Source of the DNA: an uncultured Corynebacterium sp.
Lineage (GTDB): Bacteria; Actinomycetota; Actinomycetes; Mycobacteriales; Mycobacteriaceae
Reading direction: 5' to 3'
DNA length: 64,000 bases
Assembly: GCF_946223165.1 (NCBI RefSeq)
Contig: NZ_CAMIBP010000012.1
Span: forward strand, 8,843-72,842
Shown here: piece after piece, positions 34,518 to 43,070 of the stretch
Numbering within the stretch: the first letter of the stretch is position 1
Layout: each line of letters starts with the position of its first letter
The notes under the pieces: generated by a model
Told to the model about the DNA's origin: nothing
What the model saw: the letters and a program-made list of their open reading frames with translations, nothing else
The model's database searches: none
Made by a program: the position numbers and the translations under genes

Positions 34518-34619
34518 TCCCCCGCACGAGACATATGGGGCTTTCTCCGCATTCACCGACTCCGCATTCGCCGAGCGTTTTTCTTCTCAAAACCAATAAC
34601 GCGAGTAACATCGAGTGGC

Positions 34620-35957
34620 GTGAATTACAGCCCCGCTACTTCCCTTCCTACTGGACGTTCCACGGCCCTGCTCACCGACATGTACGAGCTCACCATGCTC
34701 GAGGCCGCGCTGCGCGATGGCACGGCGCACCGCCAAGCCGTGTTCGAGGTCTTTGCCCGTCGGCTCCCCAACGAGCGCCGCTACGGCGTCCTCGCCGGCG
34801 TCCCGCGTGTGCTCCGCGCCATCGAGGATTTCCACTTCACCGAGGAACAGCTGGCCAAGTTCGACTTCCTCGATGAGCCCACCATCGATTACCTGCGCAA
34901 TTATCACTTCTCTGGCCAGATCGACGGGTATGTCGAGGGCGAGCTTTACTTCCCGAACTCCCCGCTGCTCACCGTGCGCAGTACCTTTGGCGAGGCCGTG
35001 GTCCTGGAGACCGTCATCCTGTCCATTCTCAACGCGGACTCCGCCATTGCCTCGGCCGCATCGCGCATGGTCACCGCCGCCGACGGCCGCCCCATCATCG
35101 AGATGGGTTCGCGCCGTACTCACGAGTACGCCGCCGTCACCGCGGCCCGCGCCGCGTACCTCGCGGGTTTTACCGCAACGTCGAACCTGGAGGCCTCGCA
35201 ACGCTACGGTATCCCCGCCTCCGGCACCGCCGCGCACGCGTGGACCCTGGCGCATGTGAACGATGACGGCACCCCGAATGAGGAGGCCGCGTTCCGCTCG
35301 CAGATCGAGACTCACGGCGTGGGCACCACGCTGCTCGTCGACACGTTTGACATCACCAAGGGCGTCGAGACCGCCGTCAAGGTGGCGGGTCCCCAGCTCG
35401 GTGCCGTGCGCATCGACTCCGGCGACCTGGGCGCCGTCACTCGCCGCGTCCGCAAGCAGCTCGATGACTTGGGCGCGCATAACACCAAGATCATCGTCTC
35501 CTCCGACCTGGATGAATTCACCATCGCGGGTCTGCGCGGCGATCCGGTGGACGGCTTCGGCGTGGGCACGTCCCTCGTCACCGGCTCCGGTGCTCCGACG
35601 GCCTCCATGGTCTACAAGCTCGTCGAGGTCGACGGCCACCCGGTGGCCAAGCGTTCCTCCTCCAAGCAGACCGTCGGCGGCGCCAAGCGCGCGGTGCGCA
35701 CACACCGCTCCACCGGCGTCGCACTCGAGGAAATCGTCTTCCCCTTCGAGGACACCTGCCCCGATATCCCGGCCCATCTCCAATCCCGCGAGCTCACCCA
35801 GCCGCTCATGCGCGACGGCATGATCGTCGAGGGGCTGCCCGAGCTTGAGCAGTCGCGCGAGCACCTCGCCGACGCCCTGCGTACCCTCCCCTGGGAGGGC
35901 CTGGCGCTCTCGCGCGGCGAGGTGGCTATCCCGACGCGCATGGTCGGCTTCAACTAA
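34620..35957 (+). CDS. pncB: Nicotinate phosphoribosyltransferase
   Basis: A 445-residue enzyme of the NAD salvage pathway that joins nicotinate and PRPP. TALLTDMYELTMLEAALRDG, AVFEVFARRLPNERRYGVLAG, IEMGSRRTHEYAAV, GTAAHAW (with the phosphorylatable/active His) and VRIDSGDLGAV are family signatures. GTG 34620 is 8 bases behind TAACAT (34606-34611), a leaderless start. It is next to dinG, as pncB1 is in M. tuberculosis. Confidence 0.96.
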   Translation: MNYSPATSLPTGRSTALLTDMYELTMLEAALRDGTAHRQAVFEVFARRLPNERRYGVLAGVPRVLRAIEDFHFTEEQLAKFDFLDEPTIDYLRNYHFSGQIDGYVEGELYFPNSPLLTVRSTFGEAVVLETVILSILNADSAIASAASRMVTAADGRPIIEMGSRRTHEYAAVTAARAAYLAGFTATSNLEASQRYGIPASGTAAHAWTLAHVNDDGTPNEEAAFRSQIETHGVGTTLLVDTFDITKGVETAVKVAGPQLGAVRIDSGDLGAVTRRVRKQLDDLGAHNTKIIVSSDLDEFTIAGLRGDPVDGFGVGTSLVTGSGAPTASMVYKLVEVDGHPVAKRSSSKQTVGGAKRAVRTHRSTGVALEEIVFPFEDTCPDIPAHLQSRELTQPLMRDGMIVEGLPELEQSREHLADALRTLPWEGLALSRGEVAIPTRMVGFN

Positions 35958-36165
35958 GCCTTTCGGCCGTTCTTGCGCGCCCCAATGGCGCCGTCCTTCA
36001 TAACAATGAGGTGGCTGGCGTAGCGAAACGCCAGGGTCAGCTCGTGGAGTACCGCCACCACGGTCGACCCGTCGTGGTGGAGCTGCTCCGCCAGAGAGAT
36101 CGCTGACGGGACGCTGGCGCAGGAGCGCGATGTTGGCCGCCGCTAGGGCGCCACCCCCGATGCGC
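35954..36165 (-). pseudogene. Remnant of a siderophore/heme ABC transporter ATPase gene
   Basis: Two fragments remain in different frames. The upstream one reads LAAANIALLRQRPVSDLSGG, matching the ABC signature LSGGQ. After a deletion that removes the Walker B region, the frame changes to STVVAVLHELTLAFRYASHL, then IVMKDGAIGARKNG, the H-switch and C-terminal end of FecE/HmuV/FepC-type ATPases, and a TAG that overlaps the pncB stop. No Walker A or permease genes are left. The intact esterase gene next to it suggests a former siderophore-uptake locus. Confidence 0.8.
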
Positions 36166-36208
36166 TTCCTCCCCACTAACGCGCTGCCTTCTCGCTCCAC
36201 TCACGTCT

Positions 36209-37420
36209 CTAGCGCAGGAGCTCGCCCAGCCCGTCCAAGAGCGCCCCACGCCACCAGGCGTAGTCGTGCCCGCCGTCGTAGCGGGTAAGCGCCGCATCCC
36301 ATCCGGCATTGGAGAGCAACTCGGCGAGGAGGGCCACTCGGGCGACGCCGAAGCCTTCCTGCTCGCCGATGGTGAGGCGAACGCGCGATCCACGCTCTGC
36401 CCCGCGGGCCGAATAGTCGACGAGCGCATCGGTTATCCAATCGGTCTCGCGGTCCTGCCAGCCGGCGGGCGAATGCGGGTTTTCCGGGTTCCACCACAGG
36501 GAGGGCGACTGGGCCAGGATGTCCGTAAACACGTCCGGCACCTCCATGAGCGCAAGCAGCGCCGTCAATCCGCCGAGGCTCTGGCCCGTGAGGACAGCGC
36601 GTCCCGGTACCAGGTCCACCCCCTCTGCCGCAGCACGCGCCTTGGCCCAGGGCACGACGGTCTCGGCGAGATCGCGCACAAACTCCGGGCGTGCGCCCAG
36701 ATGTGCCAGGCGATCCTCCTTGGACACGCATTCCGGGCCAACCACCACGACGGGAGCAAGCTGACCAGCCATAATGGCGCAATCGAGCGCATGGTGCAAC
36801 CCTAGGCGGCCGAACCAGGCATCGGCATCGGTAAGCACGACGAGCGTCGCCGACCCGCTCCCTCCAGGGGGAAGGTACAGGTGGTTATCGCGCGATCCGG
36901 AGGCAAAGTCGAGGGACTCCACGCTATGCCGCGGGCTCCCCTCGGCCCCCTGCCAGGCGCTGTGGTCGGGCGCCTGCGGTCCGGAATAGACGCTCCAGCC
37001 CGTGCTCCCCGCGGCGTCACACCCGCAGGGCGCCGCGCGGTTACCCGGATCGAGGAAGCCCGGGTACCGCCCGTGCTCCGGAGGCGGTGTGAGCTCAGGG
37101 ATATCCCCCTCGATGGGCACGAAGCCATAGGAGGCGCACAGCGCCGGTGGGAGCTCGAGGGTGAGAACCCACAGCTCAGTGCCGGGAACCCTCTCCATGA
37201 GGCCGCGTGGGAGGTTGCGCTTGTCGCTGATGCGGTTCATGCGCATGAGGAGGGCATCGGCGGTGCTACCTTCGGGTTCCAGCCACAGGAAGGTGGCGCG
37301 CCCGGCGGCATCGGCCAGCGGTAGCCCGTGATCCACGCACTCCGCATAGAAGCTCTCTACCTCGGCGCGGGGGGCATCGCTCAGGCGTGCGATGACATCC
37401 TGGGCATGAAGAAAATCCAT
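36209..37420 (-). CDS. Fes-like ferric-siderophore (enterochelin) esterase
   Basis: A 403-residue protein. The N-terminal 130 residues match the enterochelin-esterase N-domain (FLWLEPEGSTADALLMRMNR, LWVLTLELPPALCASYGFVP). The C-terminal esterase-D-like hydrolase has GRAVLTGQSLGGLTALLAL (nucleophile Ser), SPSLWWNPENP and the terminal His in YDGGHDYAWWRGAL. It would hydrolyse a catecholate siderophore in the cytosol to free iron. TACAGT lies 7 bases before the ATG, so the message is leaderless. Iron regulation is expected, but I find no clear DtxR box. Confidence 0.87.
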   Translation of the reverse strand: MDFLHAQDVIARLSDAPRAEVESFYAECVDHGLPLADAAGRATFLWLEPEGSTADALLMRMNRISDKRNLPRGLMERVPGTELWVLTLELPPALCASYGFVPIEGDIPELTPPPEHGRYPGFLDPGNRAAPCGCDAAGSTGWSVYSGPQAPDHSAWQGAEGSPRHSVESLDFASGSRDNHLYLPPGGSGSATLVVLTDADAWFGRLGLHHALDCAIMAGQLAPVVVVGPECVSKEDRLAHLGARPEFVRDLAETVVPWAKARAAAEGVDLVPGRAVLTGQSLGGLTALLALMEVPDVFTDILAQSPSLWWNPENPHSPAGWQDRETDWITDALVDYSARGAERGSRVRLTIGEQEGFGVARVALLAELLSNAGWDAALTRYDGGHDYAWWRGALLDGLGELLR

Positions 37421-37475
37421 GGTGCATACTGTAGCGAAATGTCACCCCTACCCCTGCCCCACTAGACTCAATTGG

Positions 37476-39449
37476 GTGAGTGACGAGCAGCAGAAAGAAC
37501 CCCTCAACCAGACGACCGAGGATTTGCTCTCCGCCGCCGTCAGCGCCCTCGGCGGGTCGCGGCGCGAGGGCCAAATGCTCATGGCGAATGCCGTGACCAC
37601 TGCGCTGGAGACGGACCGGCACCTCGCCGTCCAGGCGGGAACCGGCACCGGAAAGTCCCTGGCCTACCTCGTCCCCTCCATCCGCCACGCGATGAACACG
37701 AACGGCACGGTCATCGTCTCCACCGCCACGCTCGCACTCCAGCGGCAGCTGGTCGAGCGCGACCTTCCGCGCTTGGCCGAGGCCCTCGAGCCCGTCATGG
37801 AACGCAAGCCCACCTTCGCCATCATGAAGGGCCGCGCCAACTACCTGTGCCAGAACAAGCTGGCCCAGCCCGATGAGCCGGAGACTCTCATCGACGAAGA
37901 CGAGCTCTCCTGGCGCGGGCGCGCGGTCAAGCGGATCTACGAGTGGTCCAACGAGACCGAGACAGGCGATCGTGACGACCTCGACCCGGGTGTCCCGGAC
38001 GACGTCTGGCGCGCGGTCTCCGTGACGTCCGCCGAATGCCTGGGCGCTACCCGCTGCCCCCACGGCGAGAGCTGCTTTGCGGAGCTCGCGCGCCGTGCCG
38101 CGCAGGACGTCGACGTCGTTGTCACCAACCACGCACTGCTCGCCATCGACGCGGTAAGCCAGGCCACCATCCTGCCCGAGCACGACGTCGTGGTCATTGA
38201 TGAGGCCCACGAGCTGGACGGCCGCATCACGTCGGTGTCGACGGCCGAGATCACCGGCCGCGCCATCAAGATGGCCGCCAACCGCGCGAAGTCCCTGGGC
38301 GACGCTGGCTCCCTGCCCGACCTCGCCGACGAATTCGTGCTGCTCATGTCCGAGCGGGAACCCGGGCGCTGGAACGACATGGATGAGCTGGCCAAGGGCC
38401 ACCTCCGTGCGCTCGCCGACGAGCTGGCGCGGGTCAAGTCCACCATCTCCCGATCCCCCGAGGGCGAGGCCGCCAACGAGCCAGAGCGCGCGGCAGAACG
38501 CCAAAACCTCACCAATCACCTAGGCAGCATGACGGAGGCGGTGGCCCGCATCCTCGAGGTCTTTGCCACCGGCAATCCGGCAGAGCAGGACGACGTCGTC
38601 TGGCTGGAGCGCGACCAGCGCTCGGGAACGGACACCCTGGCCGTCGCGCCACTGTCCATCGCGGACATGCTGCGGGAAAACCTCTTTGGCGAACAGACCG
38701 TCGTGCTCACGTCCGCCACGTTGGCGCTGGGCGGACGCTTCGACGCCATGGCCGCGCAGTGGGGAATCCCCACCGGCACCTTTGACACCCTCGACGCAGG
38801 AACCCCCTTCGACCCCGCAACATCGGGAATCCTGTACACCGCCGCGCACCTGCCGCAACCAGGCCGCGACGGGCTTTCGCAGGAAACGCTCGCCGAGATC
38901 AAGGAGCTCATTATGGCGGCGGGTGGGCGTACGCTCGGGCTATTTTCCTCCCGACGCGCCGCCGAGCAGGCCGCCGAATACATCAAGCCCCGGATCCCCT
39001 TTGACCTCTACACTCAAGGCGAGGACACCATCGGCGCCCTAGTGGAGAGATTCTCCAAGAACGAAAACTCGTGTCTCTTCGGCACGCTGACATTGTGGCA
39101 GGGCGTCGACGTCCCTGGCCCGGCCTGCTCGCTCGTCATCATCGACCGCATCCCCTTCCCCCGCCCCGATGATCCGCTCATGCAAGCGCGTTCCGATGCC
39201 GCCAAGGCCGCCGGCCGCAACGGGTTCATGGAGGTCTCCGCCACCCATGCGGCGCTGCTCATGGCCCAGGGCGCCGGCCGCCTGCTGCGCCACGTCACCG
39301 ACCGCGGCGTCGTCGCCGTGCTCGACCCCCGACTAGAGACCAAACGCTACGGCAGCTTTCTCAAGGCCTCCATGCCTGCGTTTTGGCAGACAACCAACCC
39401 AGATACCGTCCGCGGCGCACTCACACGACTTATTGCCGCGCCGCGCTAG
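37476..39449 (+). CDS. dinG: DinG-family ATP-dependent DNA helicase
   Basis: A 657-residue XPD/DinG superfamily 2 helicase. Walker A is QAGTGTGKSLAYLVP, the DEAH box is VVIDEAHELDGR, motif VI is LMAQGAGRLLRHVTDRGV. Cysteines at CQNK, then CLGATRCPHGESC, probably bind the Fe-S cluster. GTG 37476 lies 7 bases behind TAGACT (37463-37468), a leaderless start, back to back with the esterase promoter. I see no LexA box in the 55-bp gap, so SOS control is not evident. Orthologous to Rv1329c by position. Confidence 0.95.
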   Translation: MSDEQQKEPLNQTTEDLLSAAVSALGGSRREGQMLMANAVTTALETDRHLAVQAGTGTGKSLAYLVPSIRHAMNTNGTVIVSTATLALQRQLVERDLPRLAEALEPVMERKPTFAIMKGRANYLCQNKLAQPDEPETLIDEDELSWRGRAVKRIYEWSNETETGDRDDLDPGVPDDVWRAVSVTSAECLGATRCPHGESCFAELARRAAQDVDVVVTNHALLAIDAVSQATILPEHDVVVIDEAHELDGRITSVSTAEITGRAIKMAANRAKSLGDAGSLPDLADEFVLLMSEREPGRWNDMDELAKGHLRALADELARVKSTISRSPEGEAANEPERAAERQNLTNHLGSMTEAVARILEVFATGNPAEQDDVVWLERDQRSGTDTLAVAPLSIADMLRENLFGEQTVVLTSATLALGGRFDAMAAQWGIPTGTFDTLDAGTPFDPATSGILYTAAHLPQPGRDGLSQETLAEIKELIMAAGGRTLGLFSSRRAAEQAAEYIKPRIPFDLYTQGEDTIGALVERFSKNENSCLFGTLTLWQGVDVPGPACSLVIIDRIPFPRPDDPLMQARSDAAKAAGRNGFMEVSATHAALLMAQGAGRLLRHVTDRGVVAVLDPRLETKRYGSFLKASMPAFWQTTNPDTVRGALTRLIAAPR

Positions 39450-40168
39450 GGCCGCGGCAACGCCACGACGGTCGCGCTGTCCGGAGCCACCTCGGTAAAG
39501 CCCGCGTCGCGCACGACGACGGCGTCGGCCCGCGCACACTGCGCCTGAAACTCCGCGGTGGGCAACTCCCGGACCGATAGGGGGAACCCGGCTTTAGCCC
39601 ACGGCCCCACCCACTGCCACGGCTGGTGCGCGGCCAGCAGCATGGACGCGTGGCCCACCTGCGCGGCCGCCTTACCCGCCGTCATGCCGAGGCCCGCGTC
39701 GATGTAGATGACTGGGGCATCGGCAGCCGGGGCGCCGGGCTCGTCGTGGTCCAGATCCGTATGGCCGATCTGGAGCTTGCCGATGAGAGGATCCACCTCG
39801 CTCACAGCAGACGGCGCGAAGGCCCGCGCCCGATCCCCGATGGTGACTCCGGGCAGCGCCTGTACGTCCGTCCACGCCTTGTTCCGCGCGCGCCGCGCCA
39901 CCTTTCGGATGCGATGGCCGTACCAGGCGGCCAGGGCCTTCGCGAAGGCGGTCTCCCCGCCCGCGCGCTCATCCAAACACACCGCGACGACGGCGCGGGC
40001 TGCCGCTTCCAGAACCTCTGTGCGCGTGGGCACGTCCTGCTTGGGAAGATGGAGCGCGATCTGCATGGCCTGGATGGTCTCTGGACGGCTCGGATCCTCG
40101 GGGTCGTCCCGCCACGTGCGATCCGCGCACGTCTCCGCTAGACGCCGATGCGCTTCTTCAATGCTCAT
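39446..40168 (-). CDS. Pth2-family peptidyl-tRNA hydrolase domain protein
   Basis: A 240-residue protein. The N-terminal half (LHLPKQDVPTRTEVLEAAAR, YGHRIRKVARRARNKAW) is an actinobacterial extension. The C-terminal half has VIYIDAGLGMTAGKAAAQVG and HASMLLAA, the PTH2 (archaeal/eukaryal type) core, and ends VVRDAGFTEVAPDSATVVAL. It may release peptides from tRNA, but many bacterial members are unproven. The stop overlaps the end of dinG by 4 bp (convergent); it follows serB by 11 bp and is probably cotranscribed with it. Confidence 0.85.
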   Translation of the reverse strand: MSIEEAHRRLAETCADRTWRDDPEDPSRPETIQAMQIALHLPKQDVPTRTEVLEAAARAVVAVCLDERAGGETAFAKALAAWYGHRIRKVARRARNKAWTDVQALPGVTIGDRARAFAPSAVSEVDPLIGKLQIGHTDLDHDEPGAPAADAPVIYIDAGLGMTAGKAAAQVGHASMLLAAHQPWQWVGPWAKAGFPLSVRELPTAEFQAQCARADAVVVRDAGFTEVAPDSATVVALPRP

Positions 40169-40179
40169 CGCTCCCGCTC

Positions 40180-40848
40180 CTACTTACTTTCGCCCACGCG
40201 GGCGATGCCGACGATGTCGAGCAGCGGCAGCATGGACGGCTCAGTGATTTCCGCGTCGGCGACCTCCCGCAGAGCCGGCTTGGCGTTGAAGGCAACGCCC
40301 TTGCCCGCTGCCAGCAGCATGTCGATGTCGTTCGCGCCGTCACCGATGGCGACCGTCTGCGCCATGTCGAGGCCGGCATCGGCAGCGAACTCGCGGAGGA
40401 AGGCCGCCTTCGCTTGACGATCGACCACCTGGCCGATGACGCGACCGGTGAGCTTTCCGTCCACAACCTCCAAAGTGTTGGCGCGCACGTAATCCACCCC
40501 CAGCTCCGCGGCAAGCGGCTCGAGAATCTGAATGAAGCCACCGGAGACCACGGCGACGCGGAACCCCGCCGCGTGGGCGGATTCGATGACCGTGCGGATG
40601 CCCGGGGTCAAGTCGATTGCTGCTGCGGTCTCCGCAATGACGGAGTCAGGAAGGCCCGCGAGGGTGGCCACGCGCTCGCGCAGGGAATGCTCAAAGTCGA
40701 GCTCCCCCCGCATGGCGCGCTCCGTCACCGCGGCCACCTCGGCCTCCTTGCCCGCGTATGCGGCCAGCATCTCGATGACCTCGCCGGTGATCAAGGTCGA
40801 GTCACAGTCAAAGCAGAGCAATCCACAAACAGGAGAATTATTAGTCAC
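40180..40848 (-). CDS. serB: Phosphoserine phosphatase
   Basis: A 222-residue HAD hydrolase that catalyses the last step of serine synthesis. LLCFDCDSTLITGE holds the DxD nucleophile pair, VAVVSGGFIQILEPLA the Ser, and VAIGDGANDIDMLLAAGKGV the metal aspartates. It lacks the N-terminal ACT domains of mycobacterial SerB2. GTG 40848 is 7 bases behind CATAAT (40861-40856 on this strand), a leaderless start. Confidence 0.95.
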   Translation of the reverse strand: MTNNSPVCGLLCFDCDSTLITGEVIEMLAAYAGKEAEVAAVTERAMRGELDFEHSLRERVATLAGLPDSVIAETAAAIDLTPGIRTVIESAHAAGFRVAVVSGGFIQILEPLAAELGVDYVRANTLEVVDGKLTGRVIGQVVDRQAKAAFLREFAADAGLDMAQTVAIGDGANDIDMLLAAGKGVAFNAKPALREVADAEITEPSMLPLLDIVGIARVGESK

Positions 40849-40884
40849 GCTGAAAATTATGCCCCGCGGTGCCCAAAGACGGCA

Positions 40885-40916
40885 AAAGCCGCCACCCAGT
40901 AGAGGGTGGCGGCTTT
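40885..40916 (-). terminator. Terminator of ctaD
   Basis: A perfect 13-bp stem AAAGCCGCCACCC/GGGTGGCGGCTTT with a 6-base loop, about 40 bases past the ctaD stop. On the minus strand it ends GGCTTTTGCC. Confidence 0.85.
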
Positions 40917-40955
40917 AGACCTCAGGAGAGTACTAGCTCGGCGCGATGCTGATAA

Positions 40956-42692
40956 CTAGTGCTTGACCTTGGTACCGAAACCGGTTCCGGAATCCTTGGT
41001 GGTGTGGCCAATGTGAGCCTCTTCGCGCATGCGCTTGACCATGTGCGGGTAGTGCAGCTCGAAGGCCGGACGCTCGGAACGGATGCGCGGCAGGGATGCG
41101 AAGTTGTGGCGCGGCGGCGGGCAGGACGTTGCCCACTCGAGGGAGTTGCCGTAGCCCCACGGGTCATCGACAGTGACGACCTCGCCGTAACGCCAGGACT
41201 TGAAGACGTTCCAGACACACGGAATAACAGAGGCGCCGAGGACGAAGGAGAAGATGGTGGAGATCTGGTTGTACACAGTGAAGCCGTCAGACTCGAGGTA
41301 GTCAGCGTAGCGGCGCGGCATACCCATGTTGCCCACCCAGTGCTGGACCAGGAAGGTGCCGTGGAAGCCGATGAAGGTCAGCCAGAAGTGAATCTTGCCC
41401 AGACGCTCATCCAGCATGCGGCCGGTCATCTTCGGGAACCAGAAGTACAGGCCACCGAAGGCGGAGAACACCACGGTACCGAACAGGGTGTAGTGGAAGT
41501 GAGCGATGAGGAAGTAGGACTCCGCGAGGTGGAAGTCCAGCGCCGGGGAAGCAAGCATGACGCCGGTCATGCCGCCGAAGAGGAAGGTGGACATGAAGCC
41601 CATGGCCCAGATCATCGGGGTATCCCAGGTGATGTGGCCCTTCCACATGGTGCCGACCCAGTTGAAGAACTTCACGCCGGTAGGAACGGCGATGAGGAAC
41701 GTCATGAAGGAGAAGAACGGCAGCAGGACGGCGCCGGTAACGAACATGTGGTGTGCCCACACGGCCATGGACAGGGAGCCAATCGCCAGAACGGCGAAGA
41801 CCAGGCCGACGTAGCCGAAGACCGGCTTACGGGAGAAGACCGGGACGATCTCAGAGATGACGCCGAAGAACGGCAGCGCGAGGACGTACACCTCGGGGTG
41901 GCCGAAGAACCAGAAGAGGTGCTGCCACAGAATGGCACCGCCGTTGGCGGAGTCGAAGATGTGCGCGCCCAGCTTACGGTCGTACAGAACGCCCAGTGCG
42001 GCGGCGGTCAGCAGCGGGAAGATCATCAGGGCGAGGACGGAAGCGGTGAACACACACCACGTGAAGACCGGCAAACGGAACATGGTCATGCCCGGTGCGC
42101 GCATGGTCAGGATGGTGGAGACCATGTTGATGGCGGAAGCCAGGGTACCGACACCGGTAGCGCCGACGCCGACGATCCAGAAGTCAGCACCGATGCCCGG
42201 GGTGTGGACGGAGTCGGAGAGCGGGACGTACATGGTCCAGCCGAAGTCGGCAGCGCCACCCGGGGTAGCAAAACCGAGGAGCATGACGATGCCGCCCATG
42301 AAGGTGATCCAGAAGCCGAAGGCGTTGAGGCGCGGGAAGGCCACGTCCGGCGCACCAATCTGCAGCGGCAGGACGTAGTTACCGAAGCCCCACACAACCG
42401 GGGTAGCGAACAGCAGCAGCATGACGGTGCCGTGCATGGTGAACAGCTGGTTGAACTGCTCGTTGGACAGGAACTGCAGGCCCGGAACGAACAGCTCGGC
42501 ACGGATCAGCAGTGCCATGAAGCCGCCGAGGAAGAAGAAGCTGAAGGCCATGATCAAGTACATGATGCCCAGCTGCTTGTGGTCGGTGGTGGTCAGCATT
42601 ACCCAAGCCTTGGAACCGGTCTTGCCGTTTCCTTGCGGCTCTGGACGAGTGGGCTGGACGTAATCGTCCAACCGTGGCGCCACAGCGGTCAT
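40956..42692 (-). CDS. ctaD: Cytochrome c oxidase subunit I (aa3 type)
   Basis: A 578-residue heme-copper oxidase catalytic subunit, the terminal enzyme of aerobic respiration in the plasma membrane. Ligands: TMHGTVMLLLFA (low-spin heme), WFFGHPEVYVLALP (CuB His with the cross-linked Tyr), WAHHMFVTG (CuB His pair) and IAHFHYTLFGT (heme a3/a). About 12 membrane spans. The start at 42692 has AGGAGG 5 bases upstream. The ctaC, ctaE and qcr genes are not in the window, as is usual in Corynebacterium. Confidence 0.97.
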   Translation of the reverse strand: MTAVAPRLDDYVQPTRPEPQGNGKTGSKAWVMLTTTDHKQLGIMYLIMAFSFFFLGGFMALLIRAELFVPGLQFLSNEQFNQLFTMHGTVMLLLFATPVVWGFGNYVLPLQIGAPDVAFPRLNAFGFWITFMGGIVMLLGFATPGGAADFGWTMYVPLSDSVHTPGIGADFWIVGVGATGVGTLASAINMVSTILTMRAPGMTMFRLPVFTWCVFTASVLALMIFPLLTAAALGVLYDRKLGAHIFDSANGGAILWQHLFWFFGHPEVYVLALPFFGVISEIVPVFSRKPVFGYVGLVFAVLAIGSLSMAVWAHHMFVTGAVLLPFFSFMTFLIAVPTGVKFFNWVGTMWKGHITWDTPMIWAMGFMSTFLFGGMTGVMLASPALDFHLAESYFLIAHFHYTLFGTVVFSAFGGLYFWFPKMTGRMLDERLGKIHFWLTFIGFHGTFLVQHWVGNMGMPRRYADYLESDGFTVYNQISTIFSFVLGASVIPCVWNVFKSWRYGEVVTVDDPWGYGNSLEWATSCPPPRHNFASLPRIRSERPAFELHYPHMVKRMREEAHIGHTTKDSGTGFGTKVKH

Positions 42693-42950
42693 AAATTCCT
42701 CCTGAAAGTGAGACGCAAGAGATGAACCCATAAGCGTCTTAGGGTTTACCCGACTAATACTAGGGGAAACGGGATCTGAATTGCCAGCTATTCCGAATCT
42801 TCCGCCCACCCCGCAGTGATACTGGTGTGACTAATGAGACGGCATTGTCCCAGCAAGCCCGCTTCCCCCATGAGTCCCGCCCCAAAACCCTCCCCACCCC
42901 GCGTGACGCACCCCACAGCAGCGCTGCGAATTGGCTGGTAAAAAACCGAA

Positions 42951-43008
42951 AACACACCCCCCGGTAGGTATCAAACCTTCGGTTGATCTCCACCGGAGGG
43001 TGCGTGTT
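42951..43008 (-). terminator. Terminator of nrdF
   Basis: On the minus strand AACACGCACCCTCCGGT pairs (with G-U pairs) with ACCGGGGGGTGTGTT, followed by TTCGGTTTTTTACC. It lies in the 378-bp gap 42693-43070; the rest of that gap holds the ctaD promoter region and no gene I can see. Confidence 0.7.
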
Positions 43009-43070
43009 GCTCCACGGGCCGCGGCGCCAGGAGCGACGTCTCGCGCTACGTGCGGACGGCCGACGCGGGC

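Noticed and set aside
34587..36200. 537-codon minus-strand frame opposite pncB
   Set aside because: Mostly antisense of pncB. Only its first part (RPVSDLSGG) belongs to the real ABC-ATPase remnant.
37421..37475. LexA/SOS box for dinG
   Set aside because: No GAAC-N4-GTTC-like sequence exists in the 55-bp divergent region.
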